The translations under genes and the position numbers were made by a program. Shown here piece after piece: positions 1 through 4,671 of a stretch of 6,816 bases of DNA. How positions within the stretch are numbered: the stretch's first letter is position 1; each line of letters opens with the position of its first letter. The notes beneath the pieces were generated by a model that was not told the DNA's origin, did no database searches, and saw nothing but the letters and a program-made list of their open reading frames with translations. This stretch comes from an uncultured Pseudomonadota bacterium (lineage in GTDB: Bacteria > Pseudomonadota > Gammaproteobacteria > Burkholderiales > Thiobacillaceae), in contig CAISDD010000103.1 of NCBI GenBank assembly GCA_903883985.1, positions 1 to 6,816 on the forward strand, in the 5' to 3' direction.

Positions 1-31
1 CCTTCTCATTAATTTTTGAAGTGAGGTTTAC

Positions 32-223
32 ATGAGAGCGATCAAATATACATCATGGCAAGACGGTGACTTCTACATTGGCTTTATTAATGAGTATCCT
101 GACTATCTGACGCAGGGCACGACTAAGGAAGAACTTACTGATAATCTTAAAGACATACTGATTGATCTTGAGTCTGGGCAAGTACCGTATGTCCATAAAG
201 TTGAAGAATTATTGGTCGCCTAA
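32..223 (+). CDS. hicB: HicB-family antitoxin (short form)
   Basis: This is the antitoxin of a type II HicBA pair; the family binds and blocks the HicA mRNA interferase. The 63-residue protein has the HicB signature WQDGDFYIGFINEYPDY (residues 9-25) followed by TQG and the helix around EELTDNLKDI, which form the partly degraded RNase H-like fold. It ends soon after that fold, with no helix-turn-helix or ribbon-helix-helix tail, so autoregulation by this protein alone is doubtful. A GAGG ribosome-binding site at 23-26 lies five bases before the ATG. Its stop codon directly abuts the hicA start. The order hicB then hicA is the reverse of E. coli hicAB but is common elsewhere. The gene is AT-rich compared with the chromosomal genes at the right end. 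Confidence 0.9.
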   Translation: MRAIKYTSWQDGDFYIGFINEYPDYLTQGTTKEELTDNLKDILIDLESGQVPYVHKVEELLVA

Positions 224-403
224 ATGAAAAGGCGTGATTTACTTAATACACTTGAGCAAACGGGCTGCATTCTTATTCGTAATGGGTGTCGGCACGACTG
301 GTACACAAATCCAAACACAAAGCAGTGTCAGCCATTGCCACGCCATAACGAAATTAATGAAATGCTAGCAAAGTCAATAATTAAAAAGCCAAGTAATTCC
401 TAA
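224..403 (+). CDS. hicA: HicA-family mRNA interferase toxin
   Basis: The 59-residue frame starts MKRRDLLNTLEQTGC and has the HicA layout: an N-terminal helix, the RHDWYTNP strand pair with the presumed catalytic histidine at residue 24, and the conserved PRHNEINEMLAKSII segment (39-53). HicA toxins are small double-stranded-RNA-binding-fold ribonucleases that cleave mRNA. The ATG immediately follows the hicB stop (TAA then ATG, no gap) and has no clear ribosome-binding site of its own, so translation is probably coupled to hicB. The residues before the histidine read NGCR rather than the more usual GG pattern; otherwise it looks intact. Its stop codon lies inside the left core box of the following attC, as is common for tightly packed cassettes. 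Confidence 0.88.
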   Translation: MKRRDLLNTLEQTGCILIRNGCRHDWYTNPNTKQCQPLPRHNEINEMLAKSIIKKPSNS

Positions 404-490
404 CATGCCGCTCAAGAGGGTCGCCCGGAAATGCCGGCTTTGGTCTTTGCCGGCGCTTGCGCCGGGCGCCCCTTAGCTTTGACGTTAGGC
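398..490 (+). other. attC recombination site 1 (93 bp)
   Basis: The left core TCCTAAC (398-404) faces the right core GTTAGGC (484-490). Between them GGGTCGCCCGG (418-428) pairs with CCGGGCGCCCC (462-472) with one mismatch, and an inner GCCGGC pair can close the hairpin. The CTCAAGAGGG stretch after the left core is typical of attC sites. It ends the hicBA cassette; integrase would cut between G484 and T485. Confidence 0.9.
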
Positions 491-499
491 GCAGTAATC

Positions 500-913
500 A
501 TGAGCCTTAAACCGTTCAATCCTGGGTTTCGCCTCTCTGCAATTGACGTTGGCGTTCTTCTCGCCGGAGTTATCGGCTCATTCATGGTGGGACAAATTGA
601 ATTATGTTTGGGGTTGGCAATTGCATTCACCGTTGGGCATTTCTTCCTGTTTTGTAATGTATTTCGCATGCCTAGACCTCTTGAACTTGCTTGGGCAGCG
701 CTCTTTCTAACACTCTCTGGAAGCTCCATCGCTTTCCAACAACCTGGATGGTTCGTCTCGTTCGCCCTGTCGCTTGTCGGTACAGCAGTGGTGGTAGTAT
801 TCCAGATACGCCAACCTTCATATCACGGGGTTGGATGGCAAAAAATCAATCCGCAGCTACCCCAATGGTGGCGAGCACAAGGAAACAGCCTAGCTACTCA
901 TGAGAATAACTAA
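500..913 (+). CDS. Small integral membrane protein of unknown function (cassette gene)
   Basis: The 137-residue product starts MSLKPFNPGF and has four likely transmembrane helices at about 14-30, 33-54, 62-79 and 84-103. A polar loop with the motif GHFFLFCNVFRMPRPLELAW (47-66) separates helices two and three, and a tryptophan-rich cytoplasmic or periplasmic tail follows (113-137). I do not recognise a catalytic motif and assign no function. The frame stays open upstream to an ATG at 431, but that start lies inside attC, so ATG 500, ten bases after the attC core, is preferred. No clear ribosome-binding site precedes it. It is the only gene in its cassette and the only non-toxin-antitoxin cassette in the window. 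Confidence 0.75.
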   Translation: MSLKPFNPGFRLSAIDVGVLLAGVIGSFMVGQIELCLGLAIAFTVGHFFLFCNVFRMPRPLELAWAALFLTLSGSSIAFQQPGWFVSFALSLVGTAVVVVFQIRQPSYHGVGWQKINPQLPQWWRAQGNSLATHENN

Positions 914-925
914 ACGTACGCCTGT

Positions 926-1016
926 GCCTAATTCGTTATTCAATCAGCCCAACTCGGCAGTCCACACGGACGCTGCGCGATAAAGCCGCGCTTCGCCGGT
1001 GACTTCTACGTTAGGC
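926..1016 (+). other. attC recombination site 2 (91 bp)
   Basis: The left box GCCTAAT (926-932) faces the right core GTTAGGC (1010-1016). The left box carries T where the consensus RYYYAAC has C, so the terminal base pair differs from the other sites. The interior is GC-rich and partly self-complementary, with TTCAATCA on the left and TGACTTC on the right as likely inner boxes. Position and spacing between two cassettes support the call. Confidence 0.78.
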
Positions 1017-1038
1017 TTTATTTTCCTTACCTTAAACG

Positions 1039-1293
1039 ATGACCTTGATTTATACTATGCCCATGCATACACCAACCGCCACCGCCGAATACATGAAACT
1101 GTCAGTCTCCGAGCGCATCCAGCTCGTCGAGGACATATGGGATAGTATTGCCGCAGAGGCACCAAATACCGTTGAGTTGTCACAAGCTCAAATGGCTGAG
1201 TTGCATCGTCGCGTTGCAGCACACCGAACCGACCCTTCCACAGCCATCCCATGGGAGCAGGTTCGATCCAAATTATTCCTGAGTAAGCTCTGA
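1039..1293 (+). CDS. Addiction-module antitoxin, PF09720 type
   Basis: The 84-residue protein matches the unstable-antitoxin family usually annotated as 'putative addiction module component': LSVSERIQLVEDIWDSI (21-37) followed by a linker, QMAELHRRVAAHRTDP (51-66) and the C-terminal IPWEQVRSKL (70-79). These small helical proteins neutralise a RelE/ParE-type toxin encoded downstream, exactly the arrangement here: the TGA (1291-1293) overlaps the toxin ATG by one base, so translation is coupled. The start is uncertain. ATGs at 1039, 1057, 1063 and 1093 are all in frame and none has a strong ribosome-binding site. Family similarity begins close to residue 17, so any of the first three is acceptable. 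Confidence 0.85.
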   Translation: MTLIYTMPMHTPTATAEYMKLSVSERIQLVEDIWDSIAAEAPNTVELSQAQMAELHRRVAAHRTDPSTAIPWEQVRSKLFLSKL

Positions 1294-1589
1294 TGTTGGT
1301 TGTGCTCCGTCCAGAGGCAGAGCAAGAGCTTCTGGAGGCTCAGGCTTGGTATGAAGCAAAAGCACTTGGACTGTGTTTTGAGTTCGCCCGTGCCGCCGAC
1401 GCGGCAGTGGCATCGGCACTTCGCAATCCATTTGGACATTTACGCATCGAAGAAGAGTTCCGTCGGGTTCTATTTCGTAAATTTCCTTACACGCTTATCT
1501 ATCTGCCGAGTCCAGATGAGTTGCTGGTGGTTTCATTTTTCCATCAGCATCGTAAACCGGGGGTTTGGTTAGAACGGTTTGAAAACTGA
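1293..1589 (+). CDS. RelE/ParE-superfamily toxin
   Basis: The 98-residue protein has the ParE-like pattern: EAEQELLEAQAWYEAKALGL (8-27) in the first helices, F30 and F31 region, then FRRVLFRKFPYTLIY (56-70) and the closing HQHRKPGVWLER (84-95). The RR...FPY...IY and H..R.P..W elements are characteristic of this toxin group. ParE members poison DNA gyrase and RelE members cut ribosome-bound mRNA; the sequence alone does not prove which target applies, although the WYE and FPY patterns resemble ParE annotations more. It overlaps the upstream antitoxin by one base and ends 12 bases before attC 3. The frame appears intact, so the pair is probably functional. Confidence 0.87.
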   Translation: MLVVLRPEAEQELLEAQAWYEAKALGLCFEFARAADAAVASALRNPFGHLRIEEEFRRVLFRKFPYTLIYLPSPDELLVVSFFHQHRKPGVWLERFEN

Positions 1590-1601
1590 TATGCATGTCC
1601 A

Positions 1602-1665
1602 GCCTAACCTCACGTTCGAGCGGGACTGCCTAAAAGCGGGGCAGCCCCTCAACTTAACGTTAGGC
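1602..1665 (+). other. attC recombination site 3 (64 bp)
   Basis: The cores GCCTAAC (1602-1608) and GTTAGGC (1659-1665) are perfectly complementary. The inner arms GGGACTGCC (1622-1630) and GGCAGCCCC (1640-1648) pair with one mismatch around a short loop. This is a compact, near-ideal attC hairpin and ends the antitoxin/ParE-like cassette. Confidence 0.93.
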
Positions 1666-1714
1666 CCCATATTTCTGTATGGCTTTTTGTATTGCTGGGT
1701 GCTAGTCTTCGCTC

Positions 1715-2005
1715 ATGGCAAACACTCGCTTCGACTGGGATCCCGACAAGGATGCTGAAAACCAGCGTAAACATAGTGTTACGTTTATCAGTGCACAGTA
1801 CGCCTTCGCTGATCCACATCGCGTGATTGCCAAGGACGTTGCCCACAGTCAAACCGAAGAGCGGTTCTACTGCTTTGGTGAGGTAGATGGCGGCGTACTC
1901 ACTGTACGGTTCACATACCGCGACGCAATTATTCGAATCATCGGCGCCGGCTATTGGCGTAAAGGAAAGGCTATTTATGAGCGCGAAAATCAAATACACC
2001 GATGA
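1715..2005 (+). CDS. brnT: BrnT-family toxin (DUF497)
   Basis: The 96-residue protein starts MANTRFDWDPDKDAENQRKH, the DUF497 hallmark (FxWDPxK...N..KH), followed by VTFISAQYAFADPHRV (22-37) and the strand RFYCFGEVDGGVLTVRFTYR (50-69). BrnT is a RelE-like ribonuclease toxin. The C-terminal strand reads IRIIGAGYWRKGKAIYE (73-89) instead of the commoner RIISARKA form, so this is a divergent subgroup. I cannot tell from sequence whether activity is altered. No strong ribosome-binding site precedes ATG 1715, but the start matches the family N-terminus. Its 3' end overlaps brnA by 29 bases, the standard brnTA architecture with the toxin first. Confidence 0.88.
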   Translation: MANTRFDWDPDKDAENQRKHSVTFISAQYAFADPHRVIAKDVAHSQTEERFYCFGEVDGGVLTVRFTYRDAIIRIIGAGYWRKGKAIYERENQIHR

Positions 2006-2222
2006 ACCCCTTGGCAAGACTCAAGTGATTCCTGACTTCCTTCCCTCGCCAGCAGCTTTGGCTTTTCGTGAGGAAGGTGTGAAAGTAACTCTGTCGCTTA
2101 GCAAGAAAAGTATTGAGTTTTTCAAGTCAGAAGCCACGAAGAACCACACACAGTACCAGCGCATGATCCGCCGACTCCTCGACGCCTATGTTGATGCGCA
2201 GGCACTAAACAAAAGTAATTGA
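1977..2222 (+). CDS. brnA: BrnA-family antitoxin, ribbon-helix-helix
   Basis: The 81-residue product carries a C-terminal ribbon-helix-helix domain: the strand GVKVTLSLSKKSIEFFK (34-50) followed by HTQYQRMIRRLLDAYVDA (57-74). The N-terminal arm (1-33, including DEPLGKTQVIPDFLPSP) would wrap the toxin. BrnA neutralises BrnT and represses its own operon by DNA binding. An AAGGA-type ribosome-binding site at 1962-1966, inside brnT, serves ATG 1977. The frame is open upstream to an ATG at 1887, but that would add an antisense-looking 30 residues wholly overlapping brnT and leave the binding site unused. The toxin-antitoxin overlap supports coupled translation. Confidence 0.88.
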   Translation: MSAKIKYTDEPLGKTQVIPDFLPSPAALAFREEGVKVTLSLSKKSIEFFKSEATKNHTQYQRMIRRLLDAYVDAQALNKSN

Positions 2223-2261
2223 CTTCCCATAACTACATGCCGTTTGTTTATTAGCCGCCAT

Positions 2262-2354
2262 GCCTAACATTCGGGTCAAACGGGACGCCCGAGCAGCCGG
2301 CTTCACTTCGTGGTTGAGTCTGCGCGCGGGCGCCCCTTACCCTAAACGTTGGGC
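2262..2354 (+). other. attC recombination site 4 (93 bp)
   Basis: The cores are GCCTAAC (2262-2268) and GTTGGGC (2348-2354). The inner arms GGGACGCCCG (2282-2291) and CGGGCGCCCC (2327-2336) pair with one mismatch. The 13-base CGGGCGCCCCTTA (2327-2339) is identical to 463-475 of attC 1 and both sites are 93 bp, so the two are related. It ends the brnTA cassette. Confidence 0.9.
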
Positions 2355-2400
2355 CTTTAAATCCGTGTTGCCTGGCAATTCCACTTTCAGGAGAACAGAT

Positions 2401-2607
2401 ATGGAGCTAACTGCTGTACTTACACCTGCCGAAGAAGGTGGCTACATCGCGCTCAATCCTGAAACGGGCACGACAACACAAGGAGAATCAGTCGAAGAAG
2501 CAATTGCCAATCTGACAGAAGCAACTGCTCTTTACCTGTCTGAATTCCCTCTGCCATCGCCCGGCCATCCCCTAGTCACAATGTTCAGCGTGCCAGCTCA
2601 TGCCTAA
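2401..2607 (+). CDS. hicB: HicB-family antitoxin (second copy, partner broken)
   Basis: The 68-residue protein MELTAVLTPAEEGGYIALNP is a typical HicB half: the edge strand, the EEGGYIALNPETGTTTQGES turn (11-30), then the helix VEEAIANLTEATALYL (31-46). It has little sequence beyond the RNase H-like fold. AGGAG at 2389-2393 sits seven bases before ATG 2401. An in-frame ATG at 2260 falls inside attC 4 and is rejected. The stop overlaps the start of the hicA remnant, so the pair was once translationally coupled. It shares little sequence with the first hicB in the window, so the two modules are separate acquisitions rather than a recent duplication. With its toxin disrupted, this is an orphan antitoxin that could still bind HicA proteins of similar type. 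Confidence 0.88.
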   Translation: MELTAVLTPAEEGGYIALNPETGTTTQGESVEEAIANLTEATALYLSEFPLPSPGHPLVTMFSVPAHA

Positions 2608-2815
2608 ACTGCCACACGTCTCCGGAGCTGCCGCTATCTGTGCGCTAGAAAGATTGGGTTTCCTGAAAGTGCGCTAATCAGGAAGCCACGTCATCATGCG
2701 CAGGGGTTCAACAGGCTGTGTTGTTCCGATGCACTCCGAAATCAAAGTTGGTACTCTTGCTGGTCTTTTGCGTCAGGCAAATGTTTCGCCTGAATAATTT
2801 ATTTCGGCACTGTGA
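2600..2815 (+). pseudogene. hicA: HicA toxin, inactivated by two in-frame nonsense codons
   Basis: Reading from ATG 2600 gives MPKLPHVSGAAAICALERLG then FLKVR and a TAA at 2675-2677 (codon 26). The same frame continues with SGSHVIMRRGSTGCVVPMHS and EIKVGTLAGLLRQANVSPE, the conserved HicA core, to a second TAA at 2795-2797 (codon 66), then FISAL and a TGA at 2813-2815. Related HicA proteins have glutamine at the first site and commonly a second glutamate at the other, so single changes (CAA to TAA, and probably GAA to TAA) explain both. The predicted catalytic histidine (codon 30) lies after the first stop, and the next in-frame ATG (2696, codon 33) also excludes it. The intact ancestral gene would have had 71 codons. 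Sequencing error could explain one stop but less easily two. Confidence 0.87.
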
Positions 2816-2821
2816 TGCCAT

Positions 2822-2884
2822 GCCCAACGAATAAGGTTAGATCGTGCGAGCGAAGCGAGCCACGATCTGAACCGTTTGTTGGAC
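2822..2884 (+). other. attC recombination site 5 (63 bp), last in the array
   Basis: The cores are GCCCAAC (2822-2828) and GTTGGAC (2878-2884). The interior forms a strong hairpin: GGTTAGATCGTG (2835-2846) pairs with CACGATCT and AACC (2861-2873) with one unpaired G at 2869. The loop CGAGCGAAGCGAGC is itself partly palindromic. An unpaired base on one strand is a known determinant of attC strand choice by integron integrases. It follows the hicA remnant by seven bases. No further attC is visible to the right. Confidence 0.88.
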
Positions 2885-3627
2885 AAGCCCGGTCCTGAGC
2901 GCCGCGAATCGGAGTCGTACAGAAAATAGCTTTTGGTGAAGGTGCCCGGATTGCAGGTCCACCGGGCGGGAGCCGAAAGGCTGGATTCATGCGCACCGGA
3001 TGGCGCGCGATTCAGGATTCCTGAGGCTTATTTTACCTGTTGAACCCTGATTTTTGGCAGGTACCTCAGCTTATTGGCGCTGACAGCCGACTACTTGTTC
3101 AAGGTCGTTACGTTTTCCTGGTCAGGAAGGTACGCAGTACCGCCTTGAGCCGACCTTCAACGACTGAACGACTGCTAGGTGTCATACACCTTCCGGCGGG
3201 TAAGGCAGGTTGGCTGTCGCATACTCGTCCTTGGACTAAACCGCTCGCGGTAGGTGCACTCCGATCTGGCGTCGGTGGCATTGAAGTCAGGTACGGCCGA
3301 GTGAGGTATGAATCTATCCACTGCACCGGTGTGTGATAATGCTTGCATCTTCAAACCGTCGGCTAACCCAATCTACGCTGACTGAACGATGGTGCGGTCT
3401 TTCAGCCCTGGGTTTGAATATTGGCTGTCCTGGGGCGTTGCCCCAGGAACCATCGACCCAAAACATGAGGGCTGAAAGCCCGTCCCATCCTCATCGCCGT
3501 GCCGCAATCGCTTTCTCGAAAGGGCTAAAGACCCAATTCCCGAAAAGAGAGCCAAGCGCATTCCGGAATTTACCGCCTAAATCCCGGTCTGGATCAGGAA
3601 ATCTGAGTCTATGATTTCGACGAAGCC
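2885..3627. other. Gene-free junction between the cassette array and the chromosome
   Basis: I see no frame with codon usage, start signal or family similarity that supports a gene. The longest frames (for example a TTG-started one at 3040-3336 and an ATG one at 3333-3614) are low-complexity arginine/serine-rich translations. Small hairpins occur at 2944-2967 (GCCCGG with CCGGGC), 2971-2982 (AGCC, GAAA loop, GGCT) and 3177-3191 (AGGTGT with ACACCT), besides the larger palindrome at 3399-3478. No attC cores, transposase, tRNA or rRNA segment is recognisable. It may be a decayed mobile element or an array-end remnant; that is inference. Confidence 0.6.
3399..3478. repeat. Nested palindromic element
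   Basis: The outer arms CTTTCAGCCCT (3399-3409) and AGGGCTGAAAG (3468-3478) are perfectly complementary over 11 bases. Centred between them is a perfect 8-bp hairpin, CCTGGGGC (3429-3436), GTT, GCCCCAGG (3440-3447). The two stems together could fold into a cruciform-like or REP-type structure. There is no T-run, so a terminator is unlikely. The 'AGGGCTGAAAGCCC' and 'CCTGGGGCGTTGCCCCAGG' wording resembles dispersed palindromes I associate with many bacterial genomes, but copy number cannot be judged from this window. Confidence 0.7.
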
Positions 3628-3954
3628 TTGCTCCGGGTGAACGGCAACCGCGAGATGCTCGAACGCTTTCTACGGCTATTTCGTGATCGCAACAGCCACA
3701 TCGTCGCAGAGATAGGCGCGGCATTTTCCCAGGATAATCTGCAAACGGCGCGGCAACTCGCCCATGCCCTGAAAGGCGGTGCCGGCACCGTCGGCCACAT
3801 CGAGTTGCAAGCCGCAGCCAATGCACTGGAAAAAACGCTGGTCCTGGCCGGATCGGAGCATCGCGCCTACTGCCAGCGAGACCTCGCCTCCCTACAGGCC
3901 GCCTGGCCGCAGGCGATGGCCGCGCTGGCAAGGATGCTCGACAAGGAAGTCTGA
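3628..3954 (+). CDS. Hpt phosphotransfer domain, probable 3' fragment of a hybrid sensor kinase
   Basis: The frame encodes a single Hpt four-helix domain. The phosphorylation motif AHALKGGAGTVG (45-56 from the TTG) gives His46 as the likely phospho-acceptor, and ELQAAANALEKTL (59-71) is the following helix. Hpt domains pass phosphate between the receiver of a hybrid kinase and a downstream regulator in the cytoplasm. No good start exists: TTG 3628 has no ribosome-binding site, and similarity to Hpt domains clearly begins before it (codons 3613-3627 read DFDEA, as in the common DFDEAL..VGGNRE opening), back to a TGA at 3604-3606. Upstream sequence shows no receiver or kinase domain in any frame. 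I therefore read it as the C-terminal remnant of a larger gene cut at about 3604-3613. A stand-alone Hpt protein is the alternative. Confidence 0.72.
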   Translation: MLRVNGNREMLERFLRLFRDRNSHIVAEIGAAFSQDNLQTARQLAHALKGGAGTVGHIELQAAANALEKTLVLAGSEHRAYCQRDLASLQAAWPQAMAALARMLDKEV

Positions 3955-3965
3955 TCTTAACCGAA

Positions 3966-4056
3966 GGGGCGGATGAGCCGGCGGCGTCTTGCCGGCGTTA
4001 TCCGCCGAATGACTAACATCCGGCGGAAGGCGCGAAAAACTGCTTTTCCGCCCTAC
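3966..4056. repeat. Pair of REP-like palindromes in inverted arrangement
   Basis: Hairpin one is GGCGGAT (3968-3974) with ATCCGCC (4000-4006), with an inner GCCGGC (3977-3982) pairing with GCCGGC (3991-3996). Hairpin two is GGCGGAA (4022-4028) with TTCCGCC (4046-4052). The pair is also palindromic as a whole: GGGCGGA (3967-3973) pairs with TCCGCCC (4047-4053). This GGCGGA...TCCGCC type is common between genes in beta- and gammaproteobacteria. It lies between the convergent Hpt fragment and the minus-strand operon, where it may also slow read-through, but there is no U-tract for an intrinsic terminator. Confidence 0.72.
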
Positions 4057-4125
4057 CTTGCTTTACCCCTGAGAAGGGTTTTACGAGGCACAGCGCGGCG
4101 TATGGGTCCTTCCCGTGAGAATCTA

Positions 4126-4656
4126 TCACTGGTTTGGCTGCACGCTCAGTTCACTGTCCAGCGTATCGAAGGCGCGGTCGCGGTGGTGCAAGGTCACGGC
4201 TTTCTTCAGTTTGCCCACCCGCTCTTCCTGGTAGGCCTGGAGTCTTTCCTTGGGGATGCAGACCCGGGTGTAGGCGGTGGACCGCTTTTCGCGATACTCG
4301 ATGTTTTCGTAGACGACGCTGCCTTCGACGAAGACCGGCAGGTTGGCATCCTGCTTGAAGCTGTCGATCAGGGCGCGCTCGGCCGGGTCGGTCTTGTCAC
4401 GAAAGTGGTCGTAGACCACGGATTCCATGGCGTTCCTCAGGCGCAGCACCATCTGCTTGCGGGCTTCGGCCTTGGCCGCATCGACCGCTTCCAGCCTGCC
4501 GTAGGCGAAACCGGAATCGCAGATGTGCTCGCTGGTCTGCTGGTAGTACCAACTCGGCGCGCCCTGGATGTGGACCGCCTGCATATGCTCCAGATTCTGC
4601 TGGAACATGAACGTGATGAAGGTTTTTACCAGTGCGAATGCGAGCGATTCAAGCAT
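4126..4656 (-). CDS. LPP20-like membrane-anchored protein of unknown function
   Basis: The 176-residue protein is last in a three-gene operon. Residues 1-19 (MLESLAFALVKTFITFMFQ) form one hydrophobic helix without a lipobox or clear cleavage site, so it is probably an uncleaved membrane anchor. The pattern APSWYYQQ (33-40), DSGFAYGRLEAVDAAKAEAR (47-66) and a long alanine-rich helix, then FVEGSVVYENIEYREKRSTA (109-128) and a strand ending in RVCIP, is the LPP20 layout (P-W-Y, S-x-G, A-x-x-x-A helix, late beta hairpin). Similarity is to the domain type, not to a characterised protein. A GAGGAAA ribosome-binding site lies just before the ATG, and the gap to the upstream gene is 15 bases. Cys46 and Cys133 could form a disulfide if periplasmic. 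The long plus-strand frames opposite it are shadows. Confidence 0.8.
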   Translation of the reverse strand: MLESLAFALVKTFITFMFQQNLEHMQAVHIQGAPSWYYQQTSEHICDSGFAYGRLEAVDAAKAEARKQMVLRLRNAMESVVYDHFRDKTDPAERALIDSFKQDANLPVFVEGSVVYENIEYREKRSTAYTRVCIPKERLQAYQEERVGKLKKAVTLHHRDRAFDTLDSELSVQPNQ

Positions 4657-4671
4657 GAAAGTTTCCTCGGG

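Larger units (their letters stand above)
1..2884 (+). mobile_element. Distal part of an integron cassette array (five cassettes)
   Basis: Five attC-like sites with facing core boxes of the RYYYAAC and GTTRRRY types recur every 500-700 bases, each just downstream of one or two small plus-strand genes. Cutting between G and TT of the right-hand core gives cassettes of about 526 (485-1010), 649 (1011-1659), 689 (1660-2348) and 530 bases (2349-2878), plus a first cassette whose left end lies outside the window. Gene order relative to attC places the integrase and attI to the left. No integrase gene is present here. No attC follows 2884, so this looks like the array's distal end. Four of five cassettes carry toxin-antitoxin pairs, which fits a sedentary chromosomal integron rather than a resistance integron. 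Confidence 0.88.

Noticed and set aside
412..729. Minus-strand 105-residue frame
   Set aside because: It overlaps attC 1 and the antisense of the membrane-protein gene, with basic low-complexity content.
1028..1056. Promoter with a TATACT -10 box for the antitoxin/ParE-like cassette
   Set aside because: The -10 matches well, but no -35 lies at the right distance, and it overlaps the candidate start codons.
1188..1439. Minus-strand frame across the antitoxin/ParE-like junction
   Set aside because: It is a shadow of two overlapping genes that both match known families.
1649..2017. Minus-strand 122-residue frame with an apparent signal peptide
   Set aside because: It is antisense to brnT and runs into attC 3; no ribosome-binding site or family motif supports it.
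2219..2250. TTGACT -35 box for the last cassette
   Set aside because: No acceptable -10 lies 16-18 bases downstream, and the transcript would have to cross the attC 4 hairpin.
2885..3050. Possible group IIC intron inserted beside attC 5
   Set aside because: Such introns target attC sites, but I see no reverse transcriptase and no domain V consensus.
3040..3336. TTG-started plus-strand frame of 98 residues
   Set aside because: It has no ribosome-binding site, and the product is arginine/glycine-rich with no recognisable fold; an opposite-strand frame of similar quality shows the open frames are due to composition.
4064..4080. Intrinsic terminator ACCCCTGAGAAGGGTTTT
   Set aside because: The stem is only about four base pairs and the T-run is short, so it is too weak to call.
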